From Firmicutes bacterium UBA4996 (GTDB lineage Bacteria > Bacillota > Limnochordia > Darwinibacteriales > Darwinibacteriaceae): 64,000 bases of DNA. Position 1 is the stretch's first letter; every line of letters starts with the position of its first letter. Positions 52,266 to 59,873 of this stretch are shown in pieces. The DNA is taken from positions 54,500 to 118,499 of the forward strand of contig DGYW01000058.1 in assembly GCA_002396805.1 (NCBI GenBank), in the 5' to 3' direction. The notes under the pieces were generated by a model. The model saw only the letters and a program-made list of their open reading frames with translations, searched no databases and was not told the DNA's origin. The position numbers and the translations under genes are program-made.

Positions 52266-53108
52266 GTGGCGTATCTGATTGCCATCTACGCCCGGGTAAG
52301 CACGGAAGAACAAGCTAAACATGGTTTTAGTATCGCTGCGCAAATTCGGGAATGTCAGGAACTGGTCGATCCTCAGCTCACCTTAACCTTTGTAGATGAG
52401 GGTGTTTCTGGTGAGATTCTGCACCGCCCAGCTCTAGAAGAATTGCGCCTAAAGATCGAACAAGGGGAAGTTAACACCGTGGTGTGTTTGGATCCTGACC
52501 GCCTATCTCGTAAGCTACTCCATCAGCTTTTACTCACGGAGGAATGGGAAAAGCGGGGGGTGCAGTTGACTTTCGTGCACGGGGATTATAGCAAAACTCC
52601 TGAAGGCAATCTTTTTTATGCCCTCAGGGGGGCGATTTCTGAATTTGAGAAGGCTAAGATCACTGAACGTATGTGCAGGGGGAGACGGGAAAAGGCTAGG
52701 CAAGGAAGGGTTTTGAGGGATTTTCAGATCTATGGGTATGATTATGACGTGGAGCATGAACAACTAGTGGTGAATAGGGCTGAGGGAATAATAGTAAAGA
52801 AAATTTTCACCTGGTTCTTAGAGCCGCCACCAGGAGTCAAGGGAGTCTCCAGCATTGCCAAGACCTTGACATATCAAGGAGTACCTACGAAGAGAGGTGC
52901 TAAGCAGTGGCACCGGCAAGTGGTACGTCAAATTCTGAGTAATCGTACTTACTTAGGGGAATTTTATCAGAATAAATGGGACACTACCAACTCTCAAGTC
53001 CGGTTGCGACCGTTTGAAGAGTGGATTTTAATTCCTTGTCCATCCTTGGTTACGGTGGATGTCTTTAACCAGGTTCAGAAAAAACTGTCAGTGAATTCGA
53101 GATCTTAA
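52266..53108 (+). CDS. short large-type serine recombinase, SpoIVCA-like
   Basis: Probable site-specific recombinase that excises the sigK element. The 280-residue protein has the resolvase catalytic domain (about 1-145: IYARVSTEEQ with nucleophile Ser12, LDPDRLSRK with catalytic Arg79 and Arg82) and the following 'recombinase' DNA-binding domain (about 150-275: FQIYGYDYD, VPTKRGAKQWHRQVVRQILSN, RTYLGEFYQNKW). It ends at the end of that domain: the zinc-ribbon and coiled-coil region normally present in the roughly 500-residue SpoIVCA-type enzymes is absent. The stop TAA overlaps the right att core and the sigK C-half ATG. After excision the frame would continue 15 codons in the circle. GTG start behind GGGAGGAAGGAGG. 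Confidence 0.88.
   Translation: MAYLIAIYARVSTEEQAKHGFSIAAQIRECQELVDPQLTLTFVDEGVSGEILHRPALEELRLKIEQGEVNTVVCLDPDRLSRKLLHQLLLTEEWEKRGVQLTFVHGDYSKTPEGNLFYALRGAISEFEKAKITERMCRGRREKARQGRVLRDFQIYGYDYDVEHEQLVVNRAEGIIVKKIFTWFLEPPPGVKGVSSIAKTLTYQGVPTKRGAKQWHRQVVRQILSNRTYLGEFYQNKWDTTNSQVRLRPFEEWILIPCPSLVTVDVFNQVQKKLSVNSRS
53099..53105 (+). other. right recombination core (attR)
   Basis: GAGATCT in the context ATTCGAGATCTTAATG. It ends the recombinase coding region and begins the sigK C-terminal half. Confidence 0.8.
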
Positions 53109-53458
53109 TGCATCTACGCACCACCAAGAGGGCTCGTCAAGAGGTGATGCTGTACGATCCCATCGGAGCAGACCGGGAGGGAAATGAGATCAGTTTGATG
53201 GATATTCTCAGTTCCGATGGTGATGAAGTACTGGAGTCGGTGGTCTTAAATATGGATCGCAACCAATTAGCAGAAAAATTCCACTGTCTCTCCAAGCGCG
53301 AGCGGATGGTTTTGGAACTAAGATTTGGTTTAGGACACCAAGAACGGCACACTCAAAGGCAGATAGGACGCATATTAGGCATTTCTCGTTCTTACGTTTC
53401 TCGTATTGAAAAACGAGCTTTGGGTAAGCTTCTAAATGAAATGGGCCCCCTCAGCTAA
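53108..53458 (+). CDS. sigK: RNA polymerase sigma-K factor, C-terminal half (spoIIIC-like)
   Basis: Carries the rest of sigma-K after rearrangement; in the fused gene the coding starts one codon earlier, at TTA 53105. It holds the region 3/linker (HLRTTKRARQEVMLYDPIGADREGNEISLMDIL) and region 4 with the helix-turn-helix RQIGRILGISRSYVSRIEKRALG. The ATG overlaps the recombinase stop and has no ribosome site of its own, so it is not expected to be translated before excision. Downstream is yqeG with a separate promoter. Confidence 0.93.
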   Translation: MHLRTTKRARQEVMLYDPIGADREGNEISLMDILSSDGDEVLESVVLNMDRNQLAEKFHCLSKRERMVLELRFGLGHQERHTQRQIGRILGISRSYVSRIEKRALGKLLNEMGPLS

Positions 53459-53515
53459 GGACCAGGTCCCGCAGTGGGGATCTGGTCTCCCCCTTGGGGA
53501 TCATTTTGTTTTATC
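53459..53515 (+). terminator. weak terminator-like hairpin after sigK
   Basis: GACCAG / CTGGTC stem with a 16-base loop, followed by CCCCTTGGGG and a T-rich tract; imperfect. Confidence 0.35.
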
Positions 53516-53531
53516 CTTTTTTCCCCGGATA

Positions 53532-53540
53532 TGTTATAAT
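53532..53540 (+). promoter_or_regulatory. extended -10 promoter of yqeG
   Basis: TGTTATAAT, 32 bp before the ATG; no good -35. Confidence 0.6.
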
Positions 53541-53572
53541 AAAGCGATACATTTTGGAAAGATGGAGCTGTT

Positions 53573-54109
53573 ATGGGATTATTACAACCAGACTTGATTT
53601 TGGAGGATGTCTTTGCTATAGATCTACCAAGACTACAAGCCAACGGCATCAAAGGATTATTGATTGACCTAGATAACACCATAGTGCCCTGGGAAGAGTC
53701 ACTCATGGAAGAGCGTTTCATCACTTGGGTGCAGCAGGTTAAGGAGCAAGGTTTCGCCATTTGCCTTGTTACTAATGCTTTGGAAAATCGCACCGCAAAC
53801 TTTGCGGGTCTTCTGGAGATCCCCGCTGTTGGACGGGCCTGGAAACCATTAAACCGGGCTTTTTCGCGTGGTCTAAAGTTATTGAAGTTACCTGCAGCCC
53901 AAGTGGCGGTAGTGGGCGATCAGTTGTTTACAGATGTTCTAGGCGGTAATCGTATGGGACTTTTTACTATTTTGGTTAATCCCTTGAGCACAAAAGAGCT
54001 TAAAACTACAAAGTTCATGAGGCGCCTAGAAGGTCGAGTACTAGACAAGATGGTACAAAAAGGTCAACTAAGTGCTCAAGCGGTGTCGATACGCAAAGGG
54101 GGAGACTAA
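53573..54109 (+). CDS. yqeG: YqeG family HAD IIIA-type phosphatase
   Basis: A 178-residue HAD phosphatase with motif I IDLDNTIVPWE (nt 53665-53697), VTNALENR (motif II), and VVGDQLFTDVLGGNRMG (motif IV). In Bacillota yqeG is almost always paired with yqeH, as here. Substrate unsettled. ATG 53573 behind GGAGCTG. Confidence 0.92.
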   Translation: MGLLQPDLILEDVFAIDLPRLQANGIKGLLIDLDNTIVPWEESLMEERFITWVQQVKEQGFAICLVTNALENRTANFAGLLEIPAVGRAWKPLNRAFSRGLKLLKLPAAQVAVVGDQLFTDVLGGNRMGLFTILVNPLSTKELKTTKFMRRLEGRVLDKMVQKGQLSAQAVSIRKGGD

Positions 54110-54110
54110 T

Positions 54111-55199
54111 ATGAGGCAACAACATTGTCAGGGATGTGGTGCCCACATCCAAAGCAGTAATCCAAGTGAGTATGGTTATGTACCAGAAGGCCAGCTGAAT
54201 CGGGAACCCCTCCTTTGCCAACGTTGTTTTAGAATCAACCATTATGGTCGTGATGACATCGGTCCGGTCCAGGCCAATGATTCCCTTGCCTCCATTGAAG
54301 CTGGTTTAGCTTGGTGCAGCGGGGTTGTTTTGGTGGTGGATCTCATGGATTTCGAGGCCAGCGTGCCTCGAGAGCTTGTAGGTATGATTGGCAACAAGAA
54401 GACCATCCTGGCCGTGAACAAGGTGGATCTCTTGCCAGAACAGACACCCTTACGGGAAATCCATGGATGGATTGCTAAAAGGCTTACAGATTTAGCCTTT
54501 CCCCAGGTACAGGTGAATTTGATTAGTGCCGTTAATGGCCATGGTTTTCCCGATCTTGCGGATGAAATCGAGAACCTAGGTCCGAATGTTCTGTTTATTG
54601 GAGTCACCAATGTGGGTAAATCCAGTGTCTTAGAAAGGCTTTTACATATGCGCATTGGTGGGGGTAAGCGGGGTATTGTTAAGCCCACCATTTCACCGTA
54701 TCCAGGCACAACCGTTCAGGTTTCAAGGTGGCGGTGTCCGGGTGGTTTGGTTTTGGCTGACTCCCCCGGCTACGTTCCCCAGGGGCGGGTGAGCGATCAA
54801 GTGGCAGCAGAATGTGCCCGGGAGCTAATTCCCCATCGCCAGCTGTCTTCTCATCTCTATCCTGTGCAGGTCGGGGAACTGATCCATATTCCGGGTCTTT
54901 GTGGATTTGAGTGTTTGGAAAGCTCCGGTTCTGGTCTGCTCTTGGGCTTTACGGGATCGGGTGTACAGTGGCAGAAGTCCACTAACAAACACCTGAAAAA
55001 GTGGCTTGAAGAGTATGCTGGCCCCTGCCAAGTTAAGACATGGGAGCAGAGGACGATCAGATTATACCCAGGGCAAGATGCGGTGATTAGTGGCTTAGGT
55101 TGGGTTTCGGCGCGTAAAGCCACTTTGCTACTTAGGGTACACCTGCCCCAAGGTGCGCAGCTCACTATTAGACCCAATTTGGTTGGACGAAAAAAATAA
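54111..55199 (+). CDS. yqeH: ribosome biogenesis GTPase YqeH
   Basis: A circularly permuted GTPase needed for 30S assembly. The 362-residue protein has an N-terminal zinc finger (CQGCG and CQRCFRINHYG), then the motifs in permuted order: G4 NKVDLLP before G1 GVTNVGKSS (nt 54599-54625), G2/G3 later (PGTT, DSPGY). ATG 54111 is used; the open frame from 54072 overlaps yqeG and has no ribosome site. Directly follows yqeG. Confidence 0.94.
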   Translation: MRQQHCQGCGAHIQSSNPSEYGYVPEGQLNREPLLCQRCFRINHYGRDDIGPVQANDSLASIEAGLAWCSGVVLVVDLMDFEASVPRELVGMIGNKKTILAVNKVDLLPEQTPLREIHGWIAKRLTDLAFPQVQVNLISAVNGHGFPDLADEIENLGPNVLFIGVTNVGKSSVLERLLHMRIGGGKRGIVKPTISPYPGTTVQVSRWRCPGGLVLADSPGYVPQGRVSDQVAAECARELIPHRQLSSHLYPVQVGELIHIPGLCGFECLESSGSGLLLGFTGSGVQWQKSTNKHLKKWLEEYAGPCQVKTWEQRTIRLYPGQDAVISGLGWVSARKATLLLRVHLPQGAQLTIRPNLVGRKK

Positions 55200-55209
55200 A
55201 CTAGGATTT

Positions 55210-55218
55210 TGGTATAAT
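55210..55218 (+). promoter_or_regulatory. extended -10 box upstream of the small gene at 55271
   Basis: TGGTATAAT, starting 10 bp after the yqeH stop and 52 bp before the small gene; no clear -35. Confidence 0.45.
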
Positions 55219-55270
55219 ACTTGTCCTCCTTGCACATACTATCAATATACGTAGTCAGGGAGGAACGAGC

Positions 55271-55462
55271 ATGAACTCATTTGTTTACGAAGGGGCCCTG
55301 GATCATTGCTCTGGTGATAAGCTTCTGGTGAGACTGCGGGAGATGGTGGCAGACTTACGTAAATGTCACCCTGAGCTAAAGTGTTGTTCTTTGGCGGATC
55401 TAAGTCTGCGCAAACAGCCGTCTAGAGTTACTGTCACCCTATATTTCAAAGAGAACCCCTAA
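55271..55462 (+). CDS. small protein, unknown
   Basis: 63 residues with ATG 55271 behind AGGGAGGAAC. The sequence (LLVRLREMVADLRKCHPELKCCSLADLSLRKQPSRVTVTLYFKENP) suggests one amphipathic helix, a Cys-Cys pair and a beta strand. It has its own promoter and terminator. I do not recognise a family. Confidence 0.55.
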   Translation: MNSFVYEGALDHCSGDKLLVRLREMVADLRKCHPELKCCSLADLSLRKQPSRVTVTLYFKENP

Positions 55463-55481
55463 GCATCCCCGTAAGGGAATA

Positions 55482-55506
55482 AGACCCCCTTAAGGGGTTT
55501 TTCTTT
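55482..55506 (+). terminator. rho-independent terminator
   Basis: ACCCCCTTAAGGGGTTTTT hairpin with a T-run, after the small gene. Confidence 0.75.
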
Positions 55507-55588
55507 TGTAGTACCCTAGAATAGGCAGGAGTTTCCACTTGGAGAATAGAAAAGACCATTGTTATGTCTTAAATATAGGAGGTCGAAC

Positions 55589-56650
55589 ATGGAAAGAATA
55601 ACCCGGATTAGAGAACGCCTTCAGGAACACGGAGTGGATGTCTTTTTGGGTTCGAACGCCGTGACCAGGCGATATCTTACTGGTTTTACAGGCTCGGCCG
55701 GTTTTGTCTGGATCACCCCTACCCAACAGGCTTTGCTAACGGATTTCCGCTATGTAGAACAAGTTAAGGCCCAAAGCCCTAGCTGGGAGCTTATTCAAAT
55801 TGAAAATGTGACTGATACTTTGCAAGCCTTGGTGGATAGAGATCAGGTTAAAAGAATAGCTTTTGAAGCAGACCAAGTAACCGTCAAACAATTGCAGGAT
55901 TGGGAGGAGAAGATTTCTGCCCAATTTGTCGGTGTGACTGGTTGGGTCCAAGAGCTTAGAATAATCAAGGCCCCCGAAGAAATAGAGTCCATTCGGAAGG
56001 CGGCTCAAATCGGAGACGAGGCTTTTGCTCAGCTTCTACCTCAGATTCGTTCTGGTGTTACAGAACAGGATTTAGCACTGGAATTAGAATATCTCATGCG
56101 CAAAGCCGGTGCCACGGGCATGTCCTTTAGTCCTATTATAGCATCAGGTCCTAATAGCGCTTTGCCCCACGCCAGACCAAGCCAGCGCATTTTGAGTCAT
56201 GGTGACTTTGTTGTTTTCGATTTTGGTTGTGTCGTGGACGGGTATTGTTCTGATATGACCCGCACCGTTGTGATTGGAGAACCGGAAGAAAAGCATCTTT
56301 TGATTTATGATTTGGTCCTTAAAGCCCAAGTAGAATCTCTAGCCGCGGTGGCTCCAGGAAAAACAGGTGTAGAAATAGACACAATTGCTCGGGAGATTAT
56401 TAGTGATGCTGGCTATGGCGAATACTTCGGACATGGCTTAGGTCATGGCGTAGGTCTCGAGATTCACGAAAACCCACGTTTATCGAAGAATGATCACACC
56501 GTATTGCAACCCGGTATGGTTGTCACGGTAGAACCGGGGGTATATTTACCCGGTTTTGGCGGGGTGAGGATTGAAGATTTAGTGCTGGTTACGGAGGATG
56601 GTCACGAAGTTCTATCATCCACCTTTAAGGAATTATTTGTGGTACAATAA
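55589..56650 (+). CDS. Xaa-Pro peptidase (M24, YqhT/PepP type)
   Basis: A 353-residue M24B aminopeptidase cleaving Xaa-Pro bonds. N-terminal creatinase-like domain ([15 protein letters not shown]), then the pita-bread domain with metal ligands in [17 protein letters not shown] (two Asp), [14 protein letters not shown] (His), [12 protein letters not shown] (Glu) and [10 protein letters not shown] (Glu). ATG 55589 follows AGGAGGTC. It precedes efp, as in B. subtilis (yqhT-efp). Confidence 0.95.
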   Translation: MERITRIRERLQEHGVDVFLGSNAVTRRYLTGFTGSAGFVWITPTQQALLTDFRYVEQVKAQSPSWELIQIENVTDTLQALVDRDQVKRIAFEADQVTVKQLQDWEEKISAQFVGVTGWVQELRIIKAPEEIESIRKAAQIGDEAFAQLLPQIRSGVTEQDLALELEYLMRKAGATGMSFSPIIASGPNSALPHARPSQRILSHGDFVVFDFGCVVDGYCSDMTRTVVIGEPEEKHLLIYDLVLKAQVESLAAVAPGKTGVEIDTIAREIISDAGYGEYFGHGLGHGVGLEIHENPRLSKNDHTVLQPGMVVTVEPGVYLPGFGGVRIEDLVLVTEDGHEVLSSTFKELFVVQ

Positions 56651-56664
56651 GGGAGGAAGCTATT

Positions 56665-57222
56665 ATGATTTCGGTTAACGATTTGCGTACTGGACTAACG
56701 GTAGAGCTCGAAGGAGACATTTTTTCAGTAGTAGAATTTCTTCACGTCAAGCCAGGCAAGGGTGCGGCTTTTGTACGGACGAAATTGAAAAATATTCGGA
56801 CTGGGGCCTCCGTTGAACGTACTTTCCGAGCCGGCGAACGAATTGCTCGGGCCCACATTGAATTAAAGCAGATGCAATATTTATACAGTTCAGAAGGGGA
56901 GTATTTTTTCATGGATATGGAAACATATGATCAGATCTCCCTTGGTGCGGATGATCTTGGCGATGCCCCCAAGTATCTGTTGGAAAATATGACTATTGGA
57001 ATACAGTTTTACCAAGGTCAAGCCGTGGGTGTTGAATTACCCACTACCGTAATCTTAGAGGTAACTGAAACTGAACCGGGCTTTAGGGGAGATACTGCCC
57101 AGGGTGCTACGAAGCCGGCCACTCTACAAACAGGTATAACGATTCAAGTTCCGTTGTTTGTAGAGCAGGGGGAAATGGTTAAGGTGGACACTCGCACAGG
57201 AGAATATCTCTCGCGAGCATAA
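56665..57222 (+). CDS. efp: elongation factor P
   Basis: Rescues ribosomes stalled at polyproline. The 185-residue, three-barrel protein has the loop HVKPGKGAAFVR with Lys32 at the tip, the residue that is modified in other bacteria (5-aminopentanol in Bacillus). C-terminal FRGDTAQGATKPATL and DTRTGEYLSRA are standard. ATG 56665 follows AGGGAGG. Confidence 0.97.
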   Translation: MISVNDLRTGLTVELEGDIFSVVEFLHVKPGKGAAFVRTKLKNIRTGASVERTFRAGERIARAHIELKQMQYLYSSEGEYFFMDMETYDQISLGADDLGDAPKYLLENMTIGIQFYQGQAVGVELPTTVILEVTETEPGFRGDTAQGATKPATLQTGITIQVPLFVEQGEMVKVDTRTGEYLSRA

Positions 57223-57240
57223 AAAATGGAGGTGATCTGA

Positions 57241-57708
57241 TTGGAGACCGTAAAAGAGCAAATCGCCTATTTACGTGGGGTAATGGATGGAGATTCCTCT
57301 TTACAGGAGGGAAGAGTTCGTTTTTTATTCGAGAAGACTTTGCAGATTTTAGAACATCTTGCTCGTGACGCGGAAGAATTATCACAAGCCCAAGAAGAAC
57401 TCGACGAATACTTGCAGGAAGTGGATTTTGACCTAGCGTACTTGGAAGATGAGTTTTTTGCCGACGATGATGAATGCACCTGCCGTGAAGACGATGACGA
57501 TGATTGGGAAGAATGGGAAGATTGCTGTGGTTCGTTAGTTGAGGTGGAATGCCCTCAGTGCCAAGATATTGTCACCTTCGATGAAGACTTTCTTTTTGAT
57601 CAGGGCGTACAAATTCGTTGCCCACGATGTGACGCAGTTGTTTTTGAGACTGATGACTTTGAGGATTTAGACGATCTCTTTGAAGAAGATAATTTTGACG
57701 AAGACTAA
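57241..57708 (+). CDS. acidic zinc-ribbon protein (CD1247 N-terminal domain type)
   Basis: A 155-residue, very acidic protein. Residues 1-60 are helical (KEQIAYLRGVMDGDSSLQEG ... LFEKTLQILEHLA), the region found in clostridial CD1247-type proteins; an Asp/Glu-rich middle with a CTC pair follows, then a zinc ribbon with CPQC and CPRC and an acidic tail. TTG start behind GGAGGTGATC. Frequent next to efp and spoIIIA in Clostridia; function unknown. Confidence 0.75.
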   Translation: METVKEQIAYLRGVMDGDSSLQEGRVRFLFEKTLQILEHLARDAEELSQAQEELDEYLQEVDFDLAYLEDEFFADDDECTCREDDDDDWEEWEDCCGSLVEVECPQCQDIVTFDEDFLFDQGVQIRCPRCDAVVFETDDFEDLDDLFEEDNFDED

Positions 57709-57736
57709 CGCTTAGTTAATATAATAGAGTGAACGA

Positions 57737-57767
57737 AAAGGTTGCCTAGTTGGGGCAACCTTTTTTT
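57737..57767 (+). terminator. rho-independent terminator
   Basis: AAGGTTGCC / GGGCAACCTTT stem with TAGTTG loop and seven T residues; it ends exactly where the spoIIIA promoter begins. Confidence 0.88.
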
Positions 57768-57797
57768 GTCATAACTTGTCCTTCCTATGCATATGGT
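57768..57797 (+). promoter_or_regulatory. sigma-E promoter of the spoIIIA operon
   Basis: GTCATAAC (57768-57775), 14-bp spacer, CATATGGT (57790-57797): both boxes and the spacing fit the sigma-E consensus, as expected for spoIIIA, which is sigma-E controlled in Bacillus. Confidence 0.75.
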
Positions 57798-57817
57798 TGG
57801 CTAAGGGGTGAATAAAG

Positions 57818-58717
57818 ATGATGCGTAACTACTTGGCTCCGTCCTTAAGGGCTATTCTGGGACTGTTGGACTTTCAGGATATTGAGGAGGTGAGAGTGCG
57901 TCTCAATCGTCCCCTGATGGTCAAAACAAGGAGGACTTTTTTATGTGTTTCGCCTGAAGGACAACCTTGCGCCCCAAGGGACAGTTACTTTGTGAGCCGG
58001 GATGACCTGGACCGTACTCTGCAAATCATCACAAAAAACTCCTGGTACGCCTGGGAACAACAAATCCAAGGGGGGTACCTTACGTTACCTGGGGGCCACC
58101 GTGTGGGCATAGGTGGTCAAGCTGTGTTTGCTGATGGCAATCTGAAAACAATCAAGAACGTCTCGTCGCTCAACTTTCGACAGGCTAAAGAAATTCCGGG
58201 TACTGCAGACTCCTTGATTGGTCAAGTGGTTGGCCCACATTCATCTGGGGTTCTCTCCACAATCATCGTATCTCCCCCTGGTTGTGGAAAAACTACACTC
58301 TTGCGGGACTTGGCTCGGCAGGTGGCCAATCGTGGCTTTCAAGTCACCATCATCGATGAACGTTCGGAAATTGCCGCCTCCCATTTGGGCATACCCCAAT
58401 TGGATGTGGGCTTTCAGACCGATGTCTTAGATGGTTATGATAAAGAAACAGGCGTGCACCACGCCTTACGGGGTTTGTGTCCAGATGTGGTCATTACTGA
58501 TGAGATTGGTCATGAACATGATGCCTGGATTTTAGGTGAGCTGGCCCGTAGTGGGGTAAAGGTTGTGGCTACCTGTCATGGAAATTCCTTGGAGCAAATA
58601 AAAACTAAGGGTTGGGCCAAACAAAGTCTGGGGGTGTTCGAGTTAATGGTGATCTTATCTCGTCGACAGGGACCTGGAACCATCGAAGCGGTTCTAAGGC
58701 TCGGGCGACACTCATAA
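57818..58717 (+). CDS. spoIIIAA: stage III sporulation protein AA
   Basis: The secretion-type ATPase of the SpoIIIA-SpoIIQ channel that links mother cell and forespore. The 299-residue protein has Walker A SPPGCGKTT (nt 58270-58296), TIIDERSEIA and a Walker B-like VVITDEIGHEHD. First gene of an eight-gene operon. ATG 57818 or 57821 with AAGGGGTG upstream. Confidence 0.96.
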   Translation: MMRNYLAPSLRAILGLLDFQDIEEVRVRLNRPLMVKTRRTFLCVSPEGQPCAPRDSYFVSRDDLDRTLQIITKNSWYAWEQQIQGGYLTLPGGHRVGIGGQAVFADGNLKTIKNVSSLNFRQAKEIPGTADSLIGQVVGPHSSGVLSTIIVSPPGCGKTTLLRDLARQVANRGFQVTIIDERSEIAASHLGIPQLDVGFQTDVLDGYDKETGVHHALRGLCPDVVITDEIGHEHDAWILGELARSGVKVVATCHGNSLEQIKTKGWAKQSLGVFELMVILSRRQGPGTIEAVLRLGRHS

Positions 58718-58739
58718 TATTTAGGACAGGGGTGAGGAA

Positions 58740-59252
58740 GTGCGACTATTCGGTGCAGGGTTAATTGTGTTTTCTTGTGGGATAATGGGTTTGCTCGCTG
58801 CTGCTAGTTATGGGCAAAGGGTTCAAAATTTACGACAGTTCCTCTCCTTTATTCAGCTCTTAGAATCTGAGATTCAATTTGCCCGCACTACGTTACCAGA
58901 AGTAATCAGCAAACACATACCCCAATTCTCTGGACTGACCAAGCAATTTTTAATTACTCTTGATGCTCATTTGGAAGATGGTGGAGGTCATGACTTTTCA
59001 TCCGTGTGGGAACAAGGTATCCACCATCTAGGCGAAAGTGGCTTTCCGAACCAAGTTTTGATGGATCTGCGAGATGTGGGCAGAATTTTGGGTCAAAGCG
59101 ATGTAACCGAACAACTAAAACATCTACAACTCTGTTCTATACGTCTTCAACAGGCCCTGGAAGAAGCGAAGAAGGAGCAGGACCGACAAACCAAACTCTG
59201 GCGGTATTTGGGATTTTCAGCTGGTCTACTTATTGTGTTGCTGTTGTTTTAG
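58740..59252 (+). CDS. spoIIIAB: stage III sporulation protein AB
   Basis: A 170-residue membrane protein with N- and C-terminal hydrophobic segments and a helical middle (QRVQNLRQFLSFIQLLESEI), resembling GspF-type secretion proteins and typical of SpoIIIAB. GTG 58740 behind GGGGTGAGG. Confidence 0.93.
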   Translation: MRLFGAGLIVFSCGIMGLLAAASYGQRVQNLRQFLSFIQLLESEIQFARTTLPEVISKHIPQFSGLTKQFLITLDAHLEDGGGHDFSSVWEQGIHHLGESGFPNQVLMDLRDVGRILGQSDVTEQLKHLQLCSIRLQQALEEAKKEQDRQTKLWRYLGFSAGLLIVLLLF

Positions 59253-59262
59253 GGGGGATCTT

Positions 59263-59460
59263 ATGACTGACTTATCTCCAATTTATCGGATTGCTGGCCT
59301 GGGTATTTTGGTGGCGGTTTTAAACATTTTTTTGGTGCAAGCAGATCGAAAAGAACAGGCTCAAATGTTGAGTTTAGCCGGCGTAATTATTGTCCTTTTG
59401 TGGCTAGTACAAATGGTGGGGCAACTTTTTGCCGATGTGGAAGCAGTCTTTAGGTGGTGA
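59263..59460 (+). CDS. spoIIIAC: stage III sporulation protein AC
   Basis: A 65-residue, two-helix membrane protein: YRIAGLGILVAVLNIFLVQ and LSLAGVIIVLLWLVQMV. ATG 59263 follows GGGGGGATC; the upstream frame from 59233 overlaps spoIIIAB. Confidence 0.93.
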   Translation: MTDLSPIYRIAGLGILVAVLNIFLVQADRKEQAQMLSLAGVIIVLLWLVQMVGQLFADVEAVFRW

Positions 59461-59466
59461 TCGCGC

Positions 59467-59862
59467 ATGATGCTTTGGCTACCGTTTGTGGTAGGTATGG
59501 CTATAGTATTAACAGTCTTTCAAGCCCAATTGCGAGAAGAACAACCAACTTGGGGCGTTTTAGTGGCCGTCGCCTTCGCAGCAACCATACTATTAGCTCT
59601 TATTCCTCATTTTAGTGCCACCTTTCAAGCATTAACTGCTTTAGCTAGGGAGGCTTCGGTCAGCTCGTTGTACTTAAGCCCCGTCTTGAAAACCATCGGG
59701 GTGGCTTACCTCACTTCCTTTGGAGCGCAAATTAGTAAGGAAGCCGGGGAGGAGACAATTTCGGCCATTGTGGAGTTGGCAGGGAAATTGGTTATTTTGT
59801 TCATTGCTCTCCCTTTGCTCCAGGCTGTACTGTATGCTTTGTTTGGCATTCTCGGTTACTAG
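59467..59862 (+). CDS. spoIIIAD: stage III sporulation protein AD
   Basis: A 131-residue membrane protein with four hydrophobic segments; TIGVAYLTSFGAQISKEAGEE is the family signature. Starts 6 bp after spoIIIAC. Confidence 0.94.
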   Translation: MMLWLPFVVGMAIVLTVFQAQLREEQPTWGVLVAVAFAATILLALIPHFSATFQALTALAREASVSSLYLSPVLKTIGVAYLTSFGAQISKEAGEETISAIVELAGKLVILFIALPLLQAVLYALFGILGY

Positions 59863-59873
59863 CAGGTGATAAC

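Larger units (their letters stand above)
49090..53098. mobile_element. sigK intervening (skin-like) element, 4,009 bp
   Basis: Inferred from the sigK gene being broken by 4,009 bp flanked by direct GAGATCT repeats (49090-49096 and 53099-53105), with a serine recombinase gene ending at the right repeat. The fused outer sequence reads ATTGAGAATGAGATC-TTAATGCAT, keeping the sigK frame. Inside are three genes only: maltose phosphorylase and beta-phosphoglucomutase on the minus strand, and the recombinase on the plus strand. Skin elements known to me in Bacillus and Clostridium carry prophage-type genes and are usually larger; a sugar-phosphorylase cargo is not one I know. Confidence 0.9.

Noticed and set aside
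48745..53458. sigK halves as a decayed pseudogene
   Set aside because: The two halves join in frame exactly at a shared repeat, all conserved regions are intact, and a recombinase gene is present.
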